Shown: positions 31,945 through 40,320 of the stretch, one piece after another
Layout of the letters: every line of letters starts with the position of its first letter
Numbering within the stretch: position 1 is the stretch's first letter
Assembly: GCF_027497995.1 (NCBI RefSeq)
Contig: NZ_JAODBT010000001.1
Location: forward strand, 1,576,488-1,640,487
DNA from: Stenotrophomonas sp. Iso1
GTDB taxonomy: Bacteria; Pseudomonadota; Gammaproteobacteria; Xanthomonadales; Xanthomonadaceae
Length of the DNA stretch: 64,000 bases
Reading direction: 5' to 3'
The notes under the pieces: generated by a model
What the model was told of the DNA's origin: nothing
Database searches by the model: none
What the model saw: the letters and a program-made list of their open reading frames with translations, nothing else
Translations under genes and position numbers: made by a program

Positions 31945-32266
31945 GTTGTCTGAAATTTAGCGCGTGTAACGGCAATTTTTGTGGACTGAAGATGTTGTGA
32001 GGTGGATGACGTTGCCGTGTGTGACAAGGGTGCTGCCCGTGTGGGGAGGTCGCGCTGGTGGGCTGCTCTGAGCTCGTGTGCGGCGCCGGAGGCTGATGGT
32101 GGTGCACGGCGCTGCCGTGGGGCTCGCGAGGTGCGGAGCTCTGCGGCAATCGTTGAGGGGCTAGCTAGCGCGCCGTGCTGCATGTGAGGGTGTTTGTATG
32201 ACGTTGATGCATGCATGCGAGCGTGCAGGAGATGGTGCTGCTTGCCGCTCATCAAAAGGCGCGCAT
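31945..32266. other. Non-coding gap between tRNA-Ser and tRNA-Arg genes, G/T-rich on the plus strand
   Basis: About 320 bases between two convergent transcription units. The plus strand is visibly rich in G and T with few A or C runs, unlike its neighbours. No start/SD-supported reading frame, tRNA fold or clear repeat. The 124-residue minus-strand frame that covers it is built partly on the tRNA-Ser and its terminator and is not credible. It may be decayed sequence at a rearrangement point. Confidence 0.55.
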
Positions 32267-32299
32267 AAAAAAACAGCAGGCAATGCCTGCTGTTTTTTT
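32267..32299 (-). terminator. Terminator of the tRNA-Arg pair (bidirectional)
   Basis: AAAAAAACAGCAGGC / GCCTGCTGTTTTTTT around AAT; A-run on the left gives a seven-T tail on the minus strand. Confidence 0.85.
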
Positions 32300-32303
32300 G
32301 AAA

Positions 32304-32380
32304 TGGTGCGCCCGGAGAGATTCGAACTCCCGACCGCCTGGTTCGTAGCCAGGTACTCTATCCAACTGAGCTACGGGCGC
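32304..32380 (-). tRNA. tRNA-Arg (anticodon ACG), copy 1
   Basis: Minus-strand gene: acceptor GCGCCCG / CGGGCGC, discriminator A, encoded CCA, anticodon loop CTACGAA. 77 bases. Identical to the second copy 51 bases upstream. Confidence 0.97.
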
Positions 32381-32431
32381 GCATTTTCATTTTTGTTTGA
32401 AGCTTGCAGAATCAAGTTCTGCATTCTGACG

Positions 32432-32508
32432 TGGTGCGCCCGGAGAGATTCGAACTCCCGACCGCCTGGTTCGTAGCCAGGTACTCTATCCAACTGAGCT
32501 ACGGGCGC
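32432..32508 (-). tRNA. tRNA-Arg (anticodon ACG), copy 2
   Basis: Identical 77-base gene with encoded CCA, transcribed first of the pair on the minus strand. Adenosine 34 would be read as inosine after TadA deamination, decoding CGU/CGC/CGA. Confidence 0.97.
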
Positions 32509-32523
32509 GTCGTCAGGAGCGAG

Positions 32524-32552
32524 ATTATGCGGATATGCTGCGTTTGCGTCAA
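32524..32552 (-). promoter_or_regulatory. Promoter of the tRNA-Arg operon
   Basis: On the minus strand TTGACG (32552-32547), 17-base spacer, CATAAT (32529-32524), then a CTCGCTCC GC-rich discriminator typical of stable-RNA promoters under stringent control. Confidence 0.8.
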
Positions 32553-32571
32553 TGTTTTTTGTGAAATTTTC

Positions 32572-33414
32572 TTAATCTTCGTGATGAATCAATGCAGCAA
32601 CGACAGCTTGCGGTGCTTTCATCCAGCGGAAGTGGTCGGCGGCAGTGCCCAGCTCACCGGATGACATCGCGCGCAGCGTGTGGGTGGCGTTGGGCATCTT
32701 CTGCAGCAGGGAGCGCATCGAACTGACGGGGGCCAGCCAATCGTCATCGAATACCAGTGCCGTCACCGGGGCGTTGAGCGTGTGCATGCCCGCTTCCAGG
32801 TCGACAGACATTCCGTCGGCGGCGTAATGATTGCTCAGGCCTACACGCGCCCAGTCGCGGATCAGGCTGCGCGCCTCGGTGCCACCGAAGCCGACACGTC
32901 GGCCGGGCAAGGCGCCGCGCTTGCGGGCCAGCCATGGCAGAAAGCGATAGGCCAGCGGCAGCAGGTAGCGACGCGGCACTGGAAAACTACGCCACCACGG
33001 TGTGCCGCTCGCCACCAGCCAGAGGGCTTGCAGATCCGCGTTGCGTAAGCCGGCGTAACAGCAGCTCAACTGGCCGCCCAGGCTGTGGCCGCCCAGGCGC
33101 AGTGGCAGGCCGGGGAGCGTGTGTTGCACGACGGCTTCGGCGGCGGGCAGGTCGTAGTGCAGCAGTTCGCGATAGCCCCAGTCATGGTGGTGATCCGGAC
33201 GCAGACTGCTGCTGCCGTTTCCGCGCCATTCGTGCAGGAATACGGCGATGCCTTCGGCGGCCAGTGCTTCGGCGAACGCTTGATAGTTGCGCGCCGACAC
33301 GCCCAATGCGGGCAACCAGAGCAGGCTGGCTATTGGTTGCTCCGGCATGTAGGCAAGCAGTTCGAAACGATGGCCATCGGCGCTGATGACTTGCAGGCAT
33401 GCAGGAGTCTTCAT
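32572..33414 (-). CDS. Alpha/beta hydrolase (YheT/COG4757-like)
   Basis: A 280-residue alpha/beta-hydrolase starting [22 protein letters not shown]. Visible motifs: oxyanion region LLWLPALGVSARNYQAFAEALAAEGIAVFLHEWRGNGSS, nucleophile elbow GGHSLGGQ (Ser), late Asp in FDDDWLAPV and the terminal His region TAADHFRWM. Substrate unknown; closest in look to COG4757-type predicted hydrolases. ATG overlaps the thiD stop (ATGA), so it is co-translated with thiD. The tRNA-Arg promoter begins just past its stop on the same strand. Confidence 0.8.
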   Translation of the reverse strand: MKTPACLQVISADGHRFELLAYMPEQPIASLLWLPALGVSARNYQAFAEALAAEGIAVFLHEWRGNGSSSLRPDHHHDWGYRELLHYDLPAAEAVVQHTLPGLPLRLGGHSLGGQLSCCYAGLRNADLQALWLVASGTPWWRSFPVPRRYLLPLAYRFLPWLARKRGALPGRRVGFGGTEARSLIRDWARVGLSNHYAADGMSVDLEAGMHTLNAPVTALVFDDDWLAPVSSMRSLLQKMPNATHTLRAMSSGELGTAADHFRWMKAPQAVVAALIHHED

Positions 33415-34220
33415 GCTTTGGGCGCTGCGCCGAAGTGGTCGAGTACCATCACTTCGCTGCGGCCCGGTTGGTAGCCGACTTGCAGGCCGCGTGCAATGTA
33501 GTCGATGGCCGCTTCGCAGGCATTGGGTAGCGACAGCCCACGGCATAGCTGCGCGGCAATGGCAGAGGCAAGTGTGCAGCCGGTGCCGTGTGCATCTACG
33601 GGCAGTCGTACGTGACTGAATTCTTCACGGGCAACACCGTCGAAGTAGCGGTCAATGACACGGTTGCCTTCATGTAGATGGCCGCCTTTGAGCAGTACAG
33701 CACGTGTGCCCATATCGAGTAATGCTGCCGCCGCATCTTCGGCTTCATCGGCATTGGTGATGCTGCGGCCGAGCAGCAGTTCGGCTTCCGGTGTGTTGGG
33801 TGTGAGCAGCGTGGCCAGTGGCAGCAGGCGCTCGCGCATGGCGCGCAGTGCGCTGTCTTCCAGGAGTTTTGCGCCGCTTGTGGCGACCATTACCGGGTCG
33901 AGTACGACATGCGGCGGACGATGTTTCTCCAGCGCATCGGCGACGAGGTGGATCACCTCGGCATTGGCGAGCATGCCAAGTTTCACTGCGTGGATATCGA
34001 AGTCGTCGAAGCAGGCGTCGATCTGTGCTTGCAGGAACGACATCGGCGGTATGTGAGCGGCCGTGACGCCGCGTGTGTTCTGCGCAGTGAGGGCGGCGAT
34101 GGCGGACAGGCCGTGCACGCGATGCGCAGCGAATGCTTTGAGATCCGCCTGGATGCCGGCGCCGCCGCCGGAGTCAGAGCCGGCGATAGTGAGGGCGGAA
34201 ACTGGGGTGGAAGGGGTCAT
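33411..34220 (-). CDS. thiD: Hydroxymethylpyrimidine/phosphomethylpyrimidine kinase
   Basis: A 269-residue ribokinase-fold kinase that phosphorylates HMP and HMP-P for thiamine synthesis. [41 protein letters not shown] is the family start, [15 protein letters not shown] and [13 protein letters not shown] follow, and the anion-hole/catalytic base motif [15 protein letters not shown] is intact. ATG 34220 is chosen because upstream residues are not conserved-looking. No TPP riboswitch seen upstream. Confidence 0.93.
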   Translation of the reverse strand: MTPSTPVSALTIAGSDSGGGAGIQADLKAFAAHRVHGLSAIAALTAQNTRGVTAAHIPPMSFLQAQIDACFDDFDIHAVKLGMLANAEVIHLVADALEKHRPPHVVLDPVMVATSGAKLLEDSALRAMRERLLPLATLLTPNTPEAELLLGRSITNADEAEDAAAALLDMGTRAVLLKGGHLHEGNRVIDRYFDGVAREEFSHVRLPVDAHGTGCTLASAIAAQLCRGLSLPNACEAAIDYIARGLQVGYQPGRSEVMVLDHFGAAPKA

Positions 34221-34254
34221 GCGGGGATTGTGCAATGTTTGTCGATGGCTTTGC

Positions 34255-34926
34255 TCACCGTTGCCGCAGGAGCACATATTGCCGGTAGATCACATAGCCA
34301 AGCCCGACCAAGCCGGTGAGCAGTGCCGGTACGAGTAGCGCGTCGTATTGCCAGCGCACGAACAACCAGGCTCCCATTACGCCACCTGCCAGGAAGCCGC
34401 TGATGATCAGGCCGCTTAGCGTCAGCCGACGAACTGGCAGGGGCAGGCCACGTAGCAGGTGTCCCAGGCCAATGCCGAGATCAGTGAACATACCGCTGAG
34501 GTGGGTGGTGCGCACCACTGCACCGCTGAAGGTGGTGGCCATGGCGTTCTGCAGTCCGCAGGCCATCGCAGCTGACATTGCACCCCAAACCTGCTGATGT
34601 TTGAACAGCGGAATGGCGAGGAATAGCAGTGCCGATTCCAGAGCCAGCGCGATGCCGTAACGCCGCCCGAGCTGCAGTGTGCTGTCCTGGATGATCAGCC
34701 CACTGAGCGTCGCCCCCAGCGAGAAGGCGATCAGTAGCCCCCACAAATGCCCGATGGCGCGCCAATCGCCTTGCATCAGCGCCATGCCCAGCTGACTGGT
34801 GCTGCCGGTAAGGTGGCTGACCGCCTGGTGCTCAAAGCCGAGAAAACCGACCACATTGACCATGCCGGCGACGCAGGACAGTGTGATCGCTCCGATCCAG
34901 ACCCAGGTGGGCAGCCGAATTCCCAT
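34255..34926 (-). CDS. YoaK/DUF1275 family membrane protein
   Basis: A 223-residue membrane protein with about six hydrophobic spans and the DUF1275 signature: [30 protein letters not shown], then [28 protein letters not shown]. The family is uncharacterised, suggested to be a transporter. Starts [12 protein letters not shown]; upstream frame is discarded because it runs antiparallel into the lipoprotein gene region. It lies 34 bases upstream of thiD and 13 bases downstream of the lipoprotein stop, so this may be a five-gene minus-strand run from phoH to the hydrolase. Confidence 0.85.
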   Translation of the reverse strand: MGIRLPTWVWIGAITLSCVAGMVNVVGFLGFEHQAVSHLTGSTSQLGMALMQGDWRAIGHLWGLLIAFSLGATLSGLIIQDSTLQLGRRYGIALALESALLFLAIPLFKHQQVWGAMSAAMACGLQNAMATTFSGAVVRTTHLSGMFTDLGIGLGHLLRGLPLPVRRLTLSGLIISGFLAGGVMGAWLFVRWQYDALLVPALLTGLVGLGYVIYRQYVLLRQR

Positions 34927-34939
34927 GCCGACGCTCCCG

Positions 34940-35440
34940 TTATTGCGTGGGTGGCGGGCCGTTGAACTGGACGTCGGAGAAGGTGCTGGTTTGTGGGTCG
35001 TACACCGCACCCCAGAACTGCTTGCCGCCATCGCAGACGCGGATGGCTTCGCGTGCTGGATTGATCTCGCTGTGGTCCGGCAACGGGAAGGCGTTGATGT
35101 AGATCAAGCGCTTGCCGCTGGACTCAAAACCGACGTACTGGCGATTGCTCAGGCTGGGCTCGGTAACGCGGGAGGCCAGCTGGGGCAGCTGGCTCTCCAG
35201 TGCTTCAATATCAGTGCGAGCAGGCGCCCAATAGCCGGTTACCGTGCCGGCGTGGCGAGCAGGGCTGTCGCGCGAGCAGGTGTCGAGCACCTGCGCGGCG
35301 ACGATCGGGCGTGTGACCACCCACGACTGGCCAGCCTTGATTGCAGTCGGCACGCTGGTGCCGGGTTTGATATTGGAAGGTGTGCAGGCGGCCAGCGCGA
35401 GCGACGCGCTGGCCAGCAGCAGGACGTGCAGGTGTTTCAC
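34940..35440 (-). CDS. Predicted lipoprotein of unknown function
   Basis: A 166-residue protein beginning (GTG) VKHLHVLLLASASLALAACTPSN, a lipoprotein signal with lipobox LAAC (Cys19). The mature part has no recognised domain; conserved-looking phrases are QYVGFESSGKRLIYINAFPLP and ICVCDGGKQFWGAVYDPQT-type end (RVCDGGKQFWGAVYDPQTSTFSDVQFNGPP), with two cysteines that could pair. GTG 35440 is chosen because GGAGG lies 4 bases before it and it overlaps the phoH stop as GTGA. Confidence 0.7.
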   Translation of the reverse strand: MKHLHVLLLASASLALAACTPSNIKPGTSVPTAIKAGQSWVVTRPIVAAQVLDTCSRDSPARHAGTVTGYWAPARTDIEALESQLPQLASRVTEPSLSNRQYVGFESSGKRLIYINAFPLPDHSEINPAREAIRVCDGGKQFWGAVYDPQTSTFSDVQFNGPPPTQ

Positions 35441-36837
35441 AGAACCTCCGAGGCGTAATCGGCCAGGCGCGAACGCTCGCCCCGGCGCAATGTGATGTGC
35501 GCACTGTGCGGCCAATTCTTGAAGCGGTCCACCGCATAGGTGAGGCCGGATGTGGTTTCGGTCAGATAGGGCGTGTCAATCTGTTCAACATTGCCCAGAC
35601 AGACGATCTTGGTGCCGGGGCCGGCACGGGTGATCAGGGTCTTCATCTGCTTCGGGGTGAGGTTCTGGGCTTCGTCCAGGATCAGGTAGCGCGACAGGAA
35701 GGTGCGCCCACGCATGAAGTTGAGTGAGCGGATCTTGATGCGGCTGGCCAGCAGGTCGTTGGTGGCCGCGCGGCCCCAGGTGCCGCCTTCCTGGTTGTGG
35801 GTGAGCACTTCGAGGTTGTCGGTGAGCGCGCCCATCCACGGCGTCATCTTTTCTTCTTCGGTACCGGGCAGAAAGCCAATGTCCTCGCCCACGCTGACGG
35901 TGGCGCGGGTCATGATGATCTCGCGGTAGCGTTGGCTGTCCATCGTCTGCGCCAGCCCAGCGGCGAGCGCGAGCAGCGTCTTGCCGGTGCCGGCGGTGCC
36001 GAGCAGGGTGACGAAGTCGATCTCCGGGTCCATCAGGGCGTTGAGTGCGAAATTCTGCTCGCGGTTACGTGCGGCGATACCCCACACCGCATGCGAGCTG
36101 TGGCGGAAGTCGTTGACCAGGGACAGGGTGACGCGACCATCGCCCTCGACCTTGGTGACCTTCAGCTCGACTTCGTCCTCACCCGGCAGGTAGGCGTATT
36201 GATTGGGGTGCCAATCTTCGTCATCGGCGGCGAGGATTTCGTAGCTGGTACGGCCCTTGTCGCTCCAACTGCGCAGGTTGTCGGTGTGCTTCTTCCAGAA
36301 GTCCTCCGGCAACTGCGTGGCGCCGGTATAGAGCAGGCTGAAATCATCCAGCGCACGGTCGTTTTCGTAGTCCTCCGAATCAATGCCGGCGATGGCCGCC
36401 TTGATGCGCAGATTGATGTCCTTGGAAATGAACACCACCGGCACATCCGGCGACTGCTCCTTCAGTACCAGAATGGCGCCCAGGATGGCGTTGTCCGGGA
36501 TGACCTTGCCAAAGCTCTTGCCGGCATCGAAGTGGCTGGTCTGGAAATACAGGCGGCCGGCGCTCTGCGCGCCACGCAGTTGGAGGCCCTGTGGGCGCGC
36601 CAACGGCACGCCCTTCTGCACGCTGCTGATGCCCGACGCTTCGATCAATTCATCCAGAAAGCGACTCACCTGGCGCGCGTTGCGGCTTGCTTCGGTGGTT
36701 CCTTTCTTGCCGTTGTCCAACTCCTCGATTACCTGCATTGGCAGGTAGACATCGTGCTCCTCGAATTTGAACAGCGCGGTCGGGTCGTGCATCAGCACGT
36801 TGGTATCCAGTACGTAGATGCGCTTGCCTCGGGTCAT
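35437..36837 (-). CDS. PIN-PhoH fusion ATPase/ribonuclease (PhoH2 type)
   Basis: A 466-residue protein: N-terminal PIN ribonuclease domain (about 1-150, VLDTNVLMHDP, IEELD, FISKDINLR acidic residues) fused to a C-terminal PhoH P-loop ATPase (about 230-466; [16 protein letters not shown] Walker A, YLILDEAQNLTP Walker B). Mycobacterial PhoH2 of this layout unwinds and cuts RNA. Family is often called phosphate-starvation inducible, but no Pho box is seen. ATG 36837; an ATG 10 codons upstream is possible. GTGA overlap with the lipoprotein gene. Confidence 0.9.
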   Translation of the reverse strand: MTRGKRIYVLDTNVLMHDPTALFKFEEHDVYLPMQVIEELDNGKKGTTEASRNARQVSRFLDELIEASGISSVQKGVPLARPQGLQLRGAQSAGRLYFQTSHFDAGKSFGKVIPDNAILGAILVLKEQSPDVPVVFISKDINLRIKAAIAGIDSEDYENDRALDDFSLLYTGATQLPEDFWKKHTDNLRSWSDKGRTSYEILAADDEDWHPNQYAYLPGEDEVELKVTKVEGDGRVTLSLVNDFRHSSHAVWGIAARNREQNFALNALMDPEIDFVTLLGTAGTGKTLLALAAGLAQTMDSQRYREIIMTRATVSVGEDIGFLPGTEEEKMTPWMGALTDNLEVLTHNQEGGTWGRAATNDLLASRIKIRSLNFMRGRTFLSRYLILDEAQNLTPKQMKTLITRAGPGTKIVCLGNVEQIDTPYLTETTSGLTYAVDRFKNWPHSAHITLRRGERSRLADYASEVL

Positions 36838-36919
36838 CGTCGATTCCTGGTGGCGGGACAGGGTCACGCCATCGCACCTGCGCAGCAGGGCGATGACGAG
36901 GGTGGGGACGGGAGTTGGG

Positions 36920-37399
36920 TCACTTGGTTTGGGTGGCCTTCAAGGCTTCAAGTACGGCTTCTGCATGACCGGCGACTTTTACTTTGCGCCATTCCTGCAC
37001 GAGCGTTCCATCGGGCGAAATCAGGAAGGTGCTGCGCTCGATGCCACGTACCTGCTTGCCGTACATGTTCTTCATCTTGATCACGTCGAAGGCGTTGCAT
37101 AGGGCCTCGTCGGTGTCGCTGATCAGGGGGAACTTGAATCCCTGCTTGCCGCAGAAGTTGTCGTGCGATTTCACTGAATCGCGCGAAACGCCGAACACCT
37201 GCGCGCCGGCACGTTTGAATTTGGGGAGCAGGGCATTGAAGTCCAGCCCCTCGGTGGTGCATCCGGGTGTGCTGTCCTTCGGGTAGAAATACAGCACCAA
37301 CCAGTGACCGGCCTGTTCGGCAAGGGTGGTGGTAGCGCCGCCGGACAAGGCCAGCGGGAGGTCGAGAGTAGTGCGGTCCAGGGTGTCGCCGATGTTCAT
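36920..37399 (-). CDS. bcp: Thioredoxin-dependent thiol peroxidase (bacterioferritin comigratory protein)
   Basis: A 159-residue PrxQ/BCP peroxiredoxin reducing hydroperoxides. Peroxidatic Cys in YFYPKDSTPGCTTEG (Cys47) and a distant resolving Cys in HDNFCGKQGF, the atypical 2-Cys layout described for Xanthomonas BCP rather than the CxxxxC spacing of E. coli. Preceded by gcvR on the same strand; gcvR-bcp order as in E. coli. Gap of 78 bases between them. Confidence 0.93.
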   Translation of the reverse strand: MNIGDTLDRTTLDLPLALSGGATTTLAEQAGHWLVLYFYPKDSTPGCTTEGLDFNALLPKFKRAGAQVFGVSRDSVKSHDNFCGKQGFKFPLISDTDEALCNAFDVIKMKNMYGKQVRGIERSTFLISPDGTLVQEWRKVKVAGHAEAVLEALKATQTK

Positions 37400-37477
37400 C
37401 AGATCCTTTCCGGAGCCTGGGGTAGTTCGATTGCAATTACATGAAACGCCGCGCGCCTGTGATGGGCGCGCGAATGT

Positions 37478-38038
37478 TCAGAACTTCATCGGGTCCATGA
37501 TTGCGTCCAGGTTGAGGTGGTCGCAGAATTCGAGAAAATCGTCGCGCAATGCGGCGATATGCATGTTGGAGGGTACGCCGATGGTGATCTGGGCCGAAAA
37601 CATTTCCGCGCCGGTCTGCATTGCCTGGTAACGCGTGCTCTGCAGGTTCTCGATGGTGATGCCCTGGCGGTCGAAGAAGTCGGCCAACTGGAACAGGATG
37701 CCCGGCTTGTCGGCGGCAACCACTTCCACGATGTAGGGCAGCAGGTTGGACTGCACTTGCTTGGCGGCAGTGCGGTACCACACCAGTTTCAGGTTTTCTT
37801 CGCGTTCGAGGCGCGTGAGCATTGCCTCGAGCTTGGCTACTGCATCCCACGAGCCGGTTGCCAGGGTGGTGACCGAAACGTCGCGGCCTACCGTGGAAAG
37901 ACGGGCATCGACCAGATTGCAGCCGCTGTCAGCAATACGGCGGGTGACGGACAGCAGGGGAGACTCCGGATGCGTCGTATAGGCGTTGATCAGGAGATGG
38001 TTTTCTGTCGGCAGCTGCCGCGGCGTGGTGTCGGTCAA
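37478..38038 (-). CDS. gcvR: Glycine cleavage system regulator GcvR-like (double ACT)
   Basis: About 186 residues made of two ACT domains: NHLLINAYTTHPESPLLSVTRRIADSGCNLVDARLSTVGRDVSVTTLATG and LLPYIVEVVAADKPGILFQLADFFDRQGITIENLQSTRY. In E. coli GcvR binds glycine and antagonises GcvA. The start is uncertain: there is no good ATG, so I take TTG 38038 (LTDTTPRQLPTENHLL). Position divergent from dapA and upstream of bcp is the E. coli arrangement, which supports the assignment. Confidence 0.8.
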   Translation of the reverse strand: MTDTTPRQLPTENHLLINAYTTHPESPLLSVTRRIADSGCNLVDARLSTVGRDVSVTTLATGSWDAVAKLEAMLTRLEREENLKLVWYRTAAKQVQSNLLPYIVEVVAADKPGILFQLADFFDRQGITIENLQSTRYQAMQTGAEMFSAQITIGVPSNMHIAALRDDFLEFCDHLNLDAIMDPMKF

Positions 38039-38200
38039 GATGGTTCCGGAAATGCTTGAGAGTCTGAACGGCGCCGGGGACGGGCCGAACACTGGTGCCC
38101 AGCATACTTGCCCGTGCTTTCGACCGGCAAGTAACATGCCTTCGGTTACGAACCCGCCGGCTGGCGGGCTTCTTTACCCCCATGAAGAGCGACGATCCCC

Positions 38201-39094
38201 TTGTCCATTTCCGGCCTTATCACCGCGTTGGCGACCCCTTTCCAGGCAGACGGCGCACTCGATTCCGATGCTTGGCAGCATTTGTTGGCTTTGCAGCTCA
38301 AAGCGGGCGTGCAGGGCGTTGTGGTAGCCGGCTCGACCGGTGAAGCGTCCACGCTGACCGATGAAGAATACGACGGCCTGCTGCGCAGCGCTGTGTCTGT
38401 GCTGGGCGGAAGAATGCCGGTGCTTGCCGGTACCGGCTTGTCGGGGACGGCCCGAACCATTGCCCTGACCCGGCGCGCGGCGGCGAATGGCGCCACCCAT
38501 GCGCTGGTCGTGGCGCCGCCATATGTGCGGCCCACCCAGGAAGGCCTGCGCCTGCACTATCTGGCGGTGGCTGAGCAGGGTGGCCTGCCGGTGGTGCTGT
38601 ACAACGTACCCGGTCGTACGGGTTGCGACCTGCTGCCGGAAACCGTAGCCGAACTGATATCGCACCCGAACATCGTCGGCATCAAGGAGGCCGTGGGCGA
38701 TACCTCCCGGCTGAAAGCGCTGCTGGCCTTGCGTAGCAGCAGCTTTAGCCTGCTCAGTGGTGATGACGGCACCGCCGCACGTTCCATGCTGGCCGGGGCC
38801 GATGGCCTGATTTCGGTTGGCTCTAACGCGTTGCCGGGCGCATACCGCACTTTGTGTGACCTGGCGCGTGCCGGTGAGCACGAGGCGGCCGAAGCCTGGG
38901 ATGCCCGCCTGCAGCCGTACCACGATTTCTGTGGCGTCGAGTCCAACCCCATTCCGGTAAAGGCGCTGCTGCAGCGTCTTGGTATCGGGCACGGGTTGCG
39001 CCTGCCGCTGCTTCCGCTTTCTGCGCAGTACCATGCTGCCGCCGACCATCTGGCGGCGGACGTGGAAGCGTTGGAAGAACTATCCAGCCACTGA
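38201..39094 (+). CDS. dapA: 4-hydroxy-tetrahydrodipicolinate synthase
   Basis: A 297-residue TIM-barrel lyase condensing pyruvate and aspartate semialdehyde (lysine/DAP pathway). Catalytic Tyr in [11 protein letters not shown] and Schiff-base Lys in [10 protein letters not shown] are intact; [14 protein letters not shown] corresponds to the GTTGE loop. The start codon appears to be TTG (38201; [13 protein letters not shown]); the nearby ATG at 38182 is out of frame. Followed by a BamC-like lipoprotein gene 29 bases on, the E. coli dapA-bamC order. Confidence 0.95.
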   Translation: MSISGLITALATPFQADGALDSDAWQHLLALQLKAGVQGVVVAGSTGEASTLTDEEYDGLLRSAVSVLGGRMPVLAGTGLSGTARTIALTRRAAANGATHALVVAPPYVRPTQEGLRLHYLAVAEQGGLPVVLYNVPGRTGCDLLPETVAELISHPNIVGIKEAVGDTSRLKALLALRSSSFSLLSGDDGTAARSMLAGADGLISVGSNALPGAYRTLCDLARAGEHEAAEAWDARLQPYHDFCGVESNPIPVKALLQRLGIGHGLRLPLLPLSAQYHAAADHLAADVEALEELSSH

Positions 39095-39123
39095 TCAGTG
39101 GCCTGAACCCTGGAGATTCACCC

Positions 39124-39630
39124 ATGCGTCAAACCTCTACCGTTCGCGTGCTGTCGTTGGCGCTGCTGGCCGTTGCAACCATTGCCGCCACTGGCTGTCA
39201 CCGTGGGGCGCGCGGCGACTACGCGCTCGCACCGGAGGTGCGTCCGCTGGAAGTGCCGCCGGACCTGAATGTGCCCAACACCTCCGGTGCCACGGCGATC
39301 CCGGCGCTGGCCTCGGCAACCAAATCGGCTGCCGGCACGCAGGCGGCCCCGGCGGCTTCGCAAAGCGGCTTCACCATCGCAGGCAACCGTGAAGACGTGT
39401 TCGCCAAGGTTGGCGATGCGCTGGCCACCATTGAAGGCGTGAACATCGCCAGCCGCGCGCAGTTGCTGGGCTCCTACGACGTTGGCTATGAAGGCAGCAA
39501 CTTCCTGGTGCGCGTGGTGGCCGTGGATTCCGGTGTTTATGTGTCGGCGGTTGATCCGCGTGGCCTGCCGGCAGTTGATGCCGCTGCAGTGAAGCTGATT
39601 TCGTCGCTGAAGGCCAAGCTGGCGGGCTGA
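39124..39630 (+). CDS. Short BamC-like lipoprotein
   Basis: A 168-residue lipoprotein: signal MRQTSTVRVLSLALLAVATIAATGC (Cys25), then the phrase EVRPLEVPPDLNVP, which is the conserved N-terminal BamD-binding stretch of BamC, an Ala/Thr linker, and one C-terminal domain (about 80-168, GNREDVFAKVGDALATIEGVNIASRAQLLGSYDVGYEG...FLVRVVAVDSGVYV) resembling a single helix-grip domain. E. coli BamC is 344 residues with two such domains. Position after dapA also points to BamC. Followed by a terminator. Confidence 0.7.
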   Translation: MRQTSTVRVLSLALLAVATIAATGCHRGARGDYALAPEVRPLEVPPDLNVPNTSGATAIPALASATKSAAGTQAAPAASQSGFTIAGNREDVFAKVGDALATIEGVNIASRAQLLGSYDVGYEGSNFLVRVVAVDSGVYVSAVDPRGLPAVDAAAVKLISSLKAKLAG

Positions 39631-39656
39631 GGCTGCTCGGTTCAGTCAGATAAAAC

Positions 39657-39683
39657 AAAACGGGCGCCATCGGCGCCCGTTTT
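39657..39683. terminator. Bidirectional terminator between dapA operon and fdxA
   Basis: AAAA-CGGGCGCC / GGCGCCCG-TTTT with a 3-base loop, symmetrical A and T tracts. Confidence 0.85.
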
Positions 39684-39705
39684 CGTTCCAGCGTGGCTAT
39701 GTCGC

Positions 39706-40029
39706 TCAGCGCTCAAGCAAGGTGAGCTTGTCCGGCTTGCCATCCCATTCGGCGGCATCGGCCGGGGGGTCTTTGCGCACCGTTAGCACCGGCCACTCTT
39801 TTGCCAGCTCGGCGTTGAGGCCGACAAACTTTTCCTGGCCGGCAGGCACGTCGTCCTCCGGGAAAATAGCGTTGACCGGGCATTCCGGCTCGCACAGCGT
39901 GCAGTCAATGCATTCGTCCGGGTCGATCACCAGAAAGTTGGGGCCTTCGTGGAAGCAGTCCACGGGGCAGACTTCGACGCAATCGGTGTGTTTGCACTTG
40001 ATGCAGTTTTCGGTAACGACAAAAGGCAT
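39706..40029 (-). CDS. fdxA: Seven-iron ferredoxin FdxA
   Basis: A 107-residue [3Fe-4S][4Fe-4S] ferredoxin. Cluster ligands: [18 protein letters not shown] and [17 protein letters not shown], with the FdxA-type C-terminal extension ([18 protein letters not shown]). ATG 40029 matches the family start [17 protein letters not shown]; the frame extends 9 codons further without support. Low-potential electron carrier; partner unknown. Convergent with the dapA operon. Confidence 0.95.
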   Translation of the reverse strand: MPFVVTENCIKCKHTDCVEVCPVDCFHEGPNFLVIDPDECIDCTLCEPECPVNAIFPEDDVPAGQEKFVGLNAELAKEWPVLTVRKDPPADAAEWDGKPDKLTLLER

Positions 40030-40145
40030 GACGGGGTCCGGCTTTGATCCCAGCAATTCTAGAGCACGATGCCGGGGGTGTGCGGTTGGGTTCTCAATCC
40101 GGTGGCTGGCTGCCGATGCGGGCGGGCCGGCTGAGGGTGTAAAAC

Positions 40146-40172
40146 AAAAAACCCCGCATGGCGGGGCTTTTT
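40146..40172 (-). terminator. Terminator of tRNA-Glu (bidirectional)
   Basis: AAAAAA-CCCCGC / GCGGGG-CTTTTT with loop ATG. Confidence 0.8.
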
Positions 40173-40190
40173 GGTTTCGCAGACTTGATT

Positions 40191-40265
40191 TGGTGCTCCC
40201 TAGGGGACTCGAACCCCTGTTTTAGCCTTGAGAGGGCCACGTCCTAACCTCTAGACGAAGGGAGC
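40191..40265 (-). tRNA. tRNA-Glu (anticodon CUC)
   Basis: Minus-strand 75-base gene with encoded CCA: acceptor GCTCCCT / AGGGAGC, anticodon loop CTCTCAA, T-arm AGGGGTTCGAGTCCCCT. CUC reads GAG only; the UUC isoacceptor must be elsewhere. Confidence 0.93.
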
Positions 40266-40291
40266 GTTTGGTCGCGTCTGGCGAGCGCGCT

Positions 40292-40320
40292 AGTATATGC
40301 ATCTGGTTGCCGCTCGGCAA
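40292..40320 (-). promoter_or_regulatory. Promoter of tRNA-Glu
   Basis: Minus strand TTGCCG (40320-40315), 17-base spacer, TATACT (40297-40292), then AGCGCGCTCGCC, a GC-rich discriminator. It overlaps the presumed pcnB start region on the other strand. Confidence 0.65.

Noticed and set aside
31881..32255. 124-residue minus-strand frame ending ERDSNPR
   Set aside because: The end is the antisense translation of tRNA-Ser and its terminator, a well-known annotation artefact; no SD or family.
32198..32664. Plus-strand frames with MVRPERFELPTAWFVARYSIQLSYGR
   Set aside because: Antisense translation of the tRNA-Arg genes, another known artefact; it occurs twice because the tRNAs are identical.
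33411..34300. TPP riboswitch upstream of thiD
   Set aside because: No CUGAGA/ACCUGA-type core before the start, and the upstream space is the end of the neighbouring gene.
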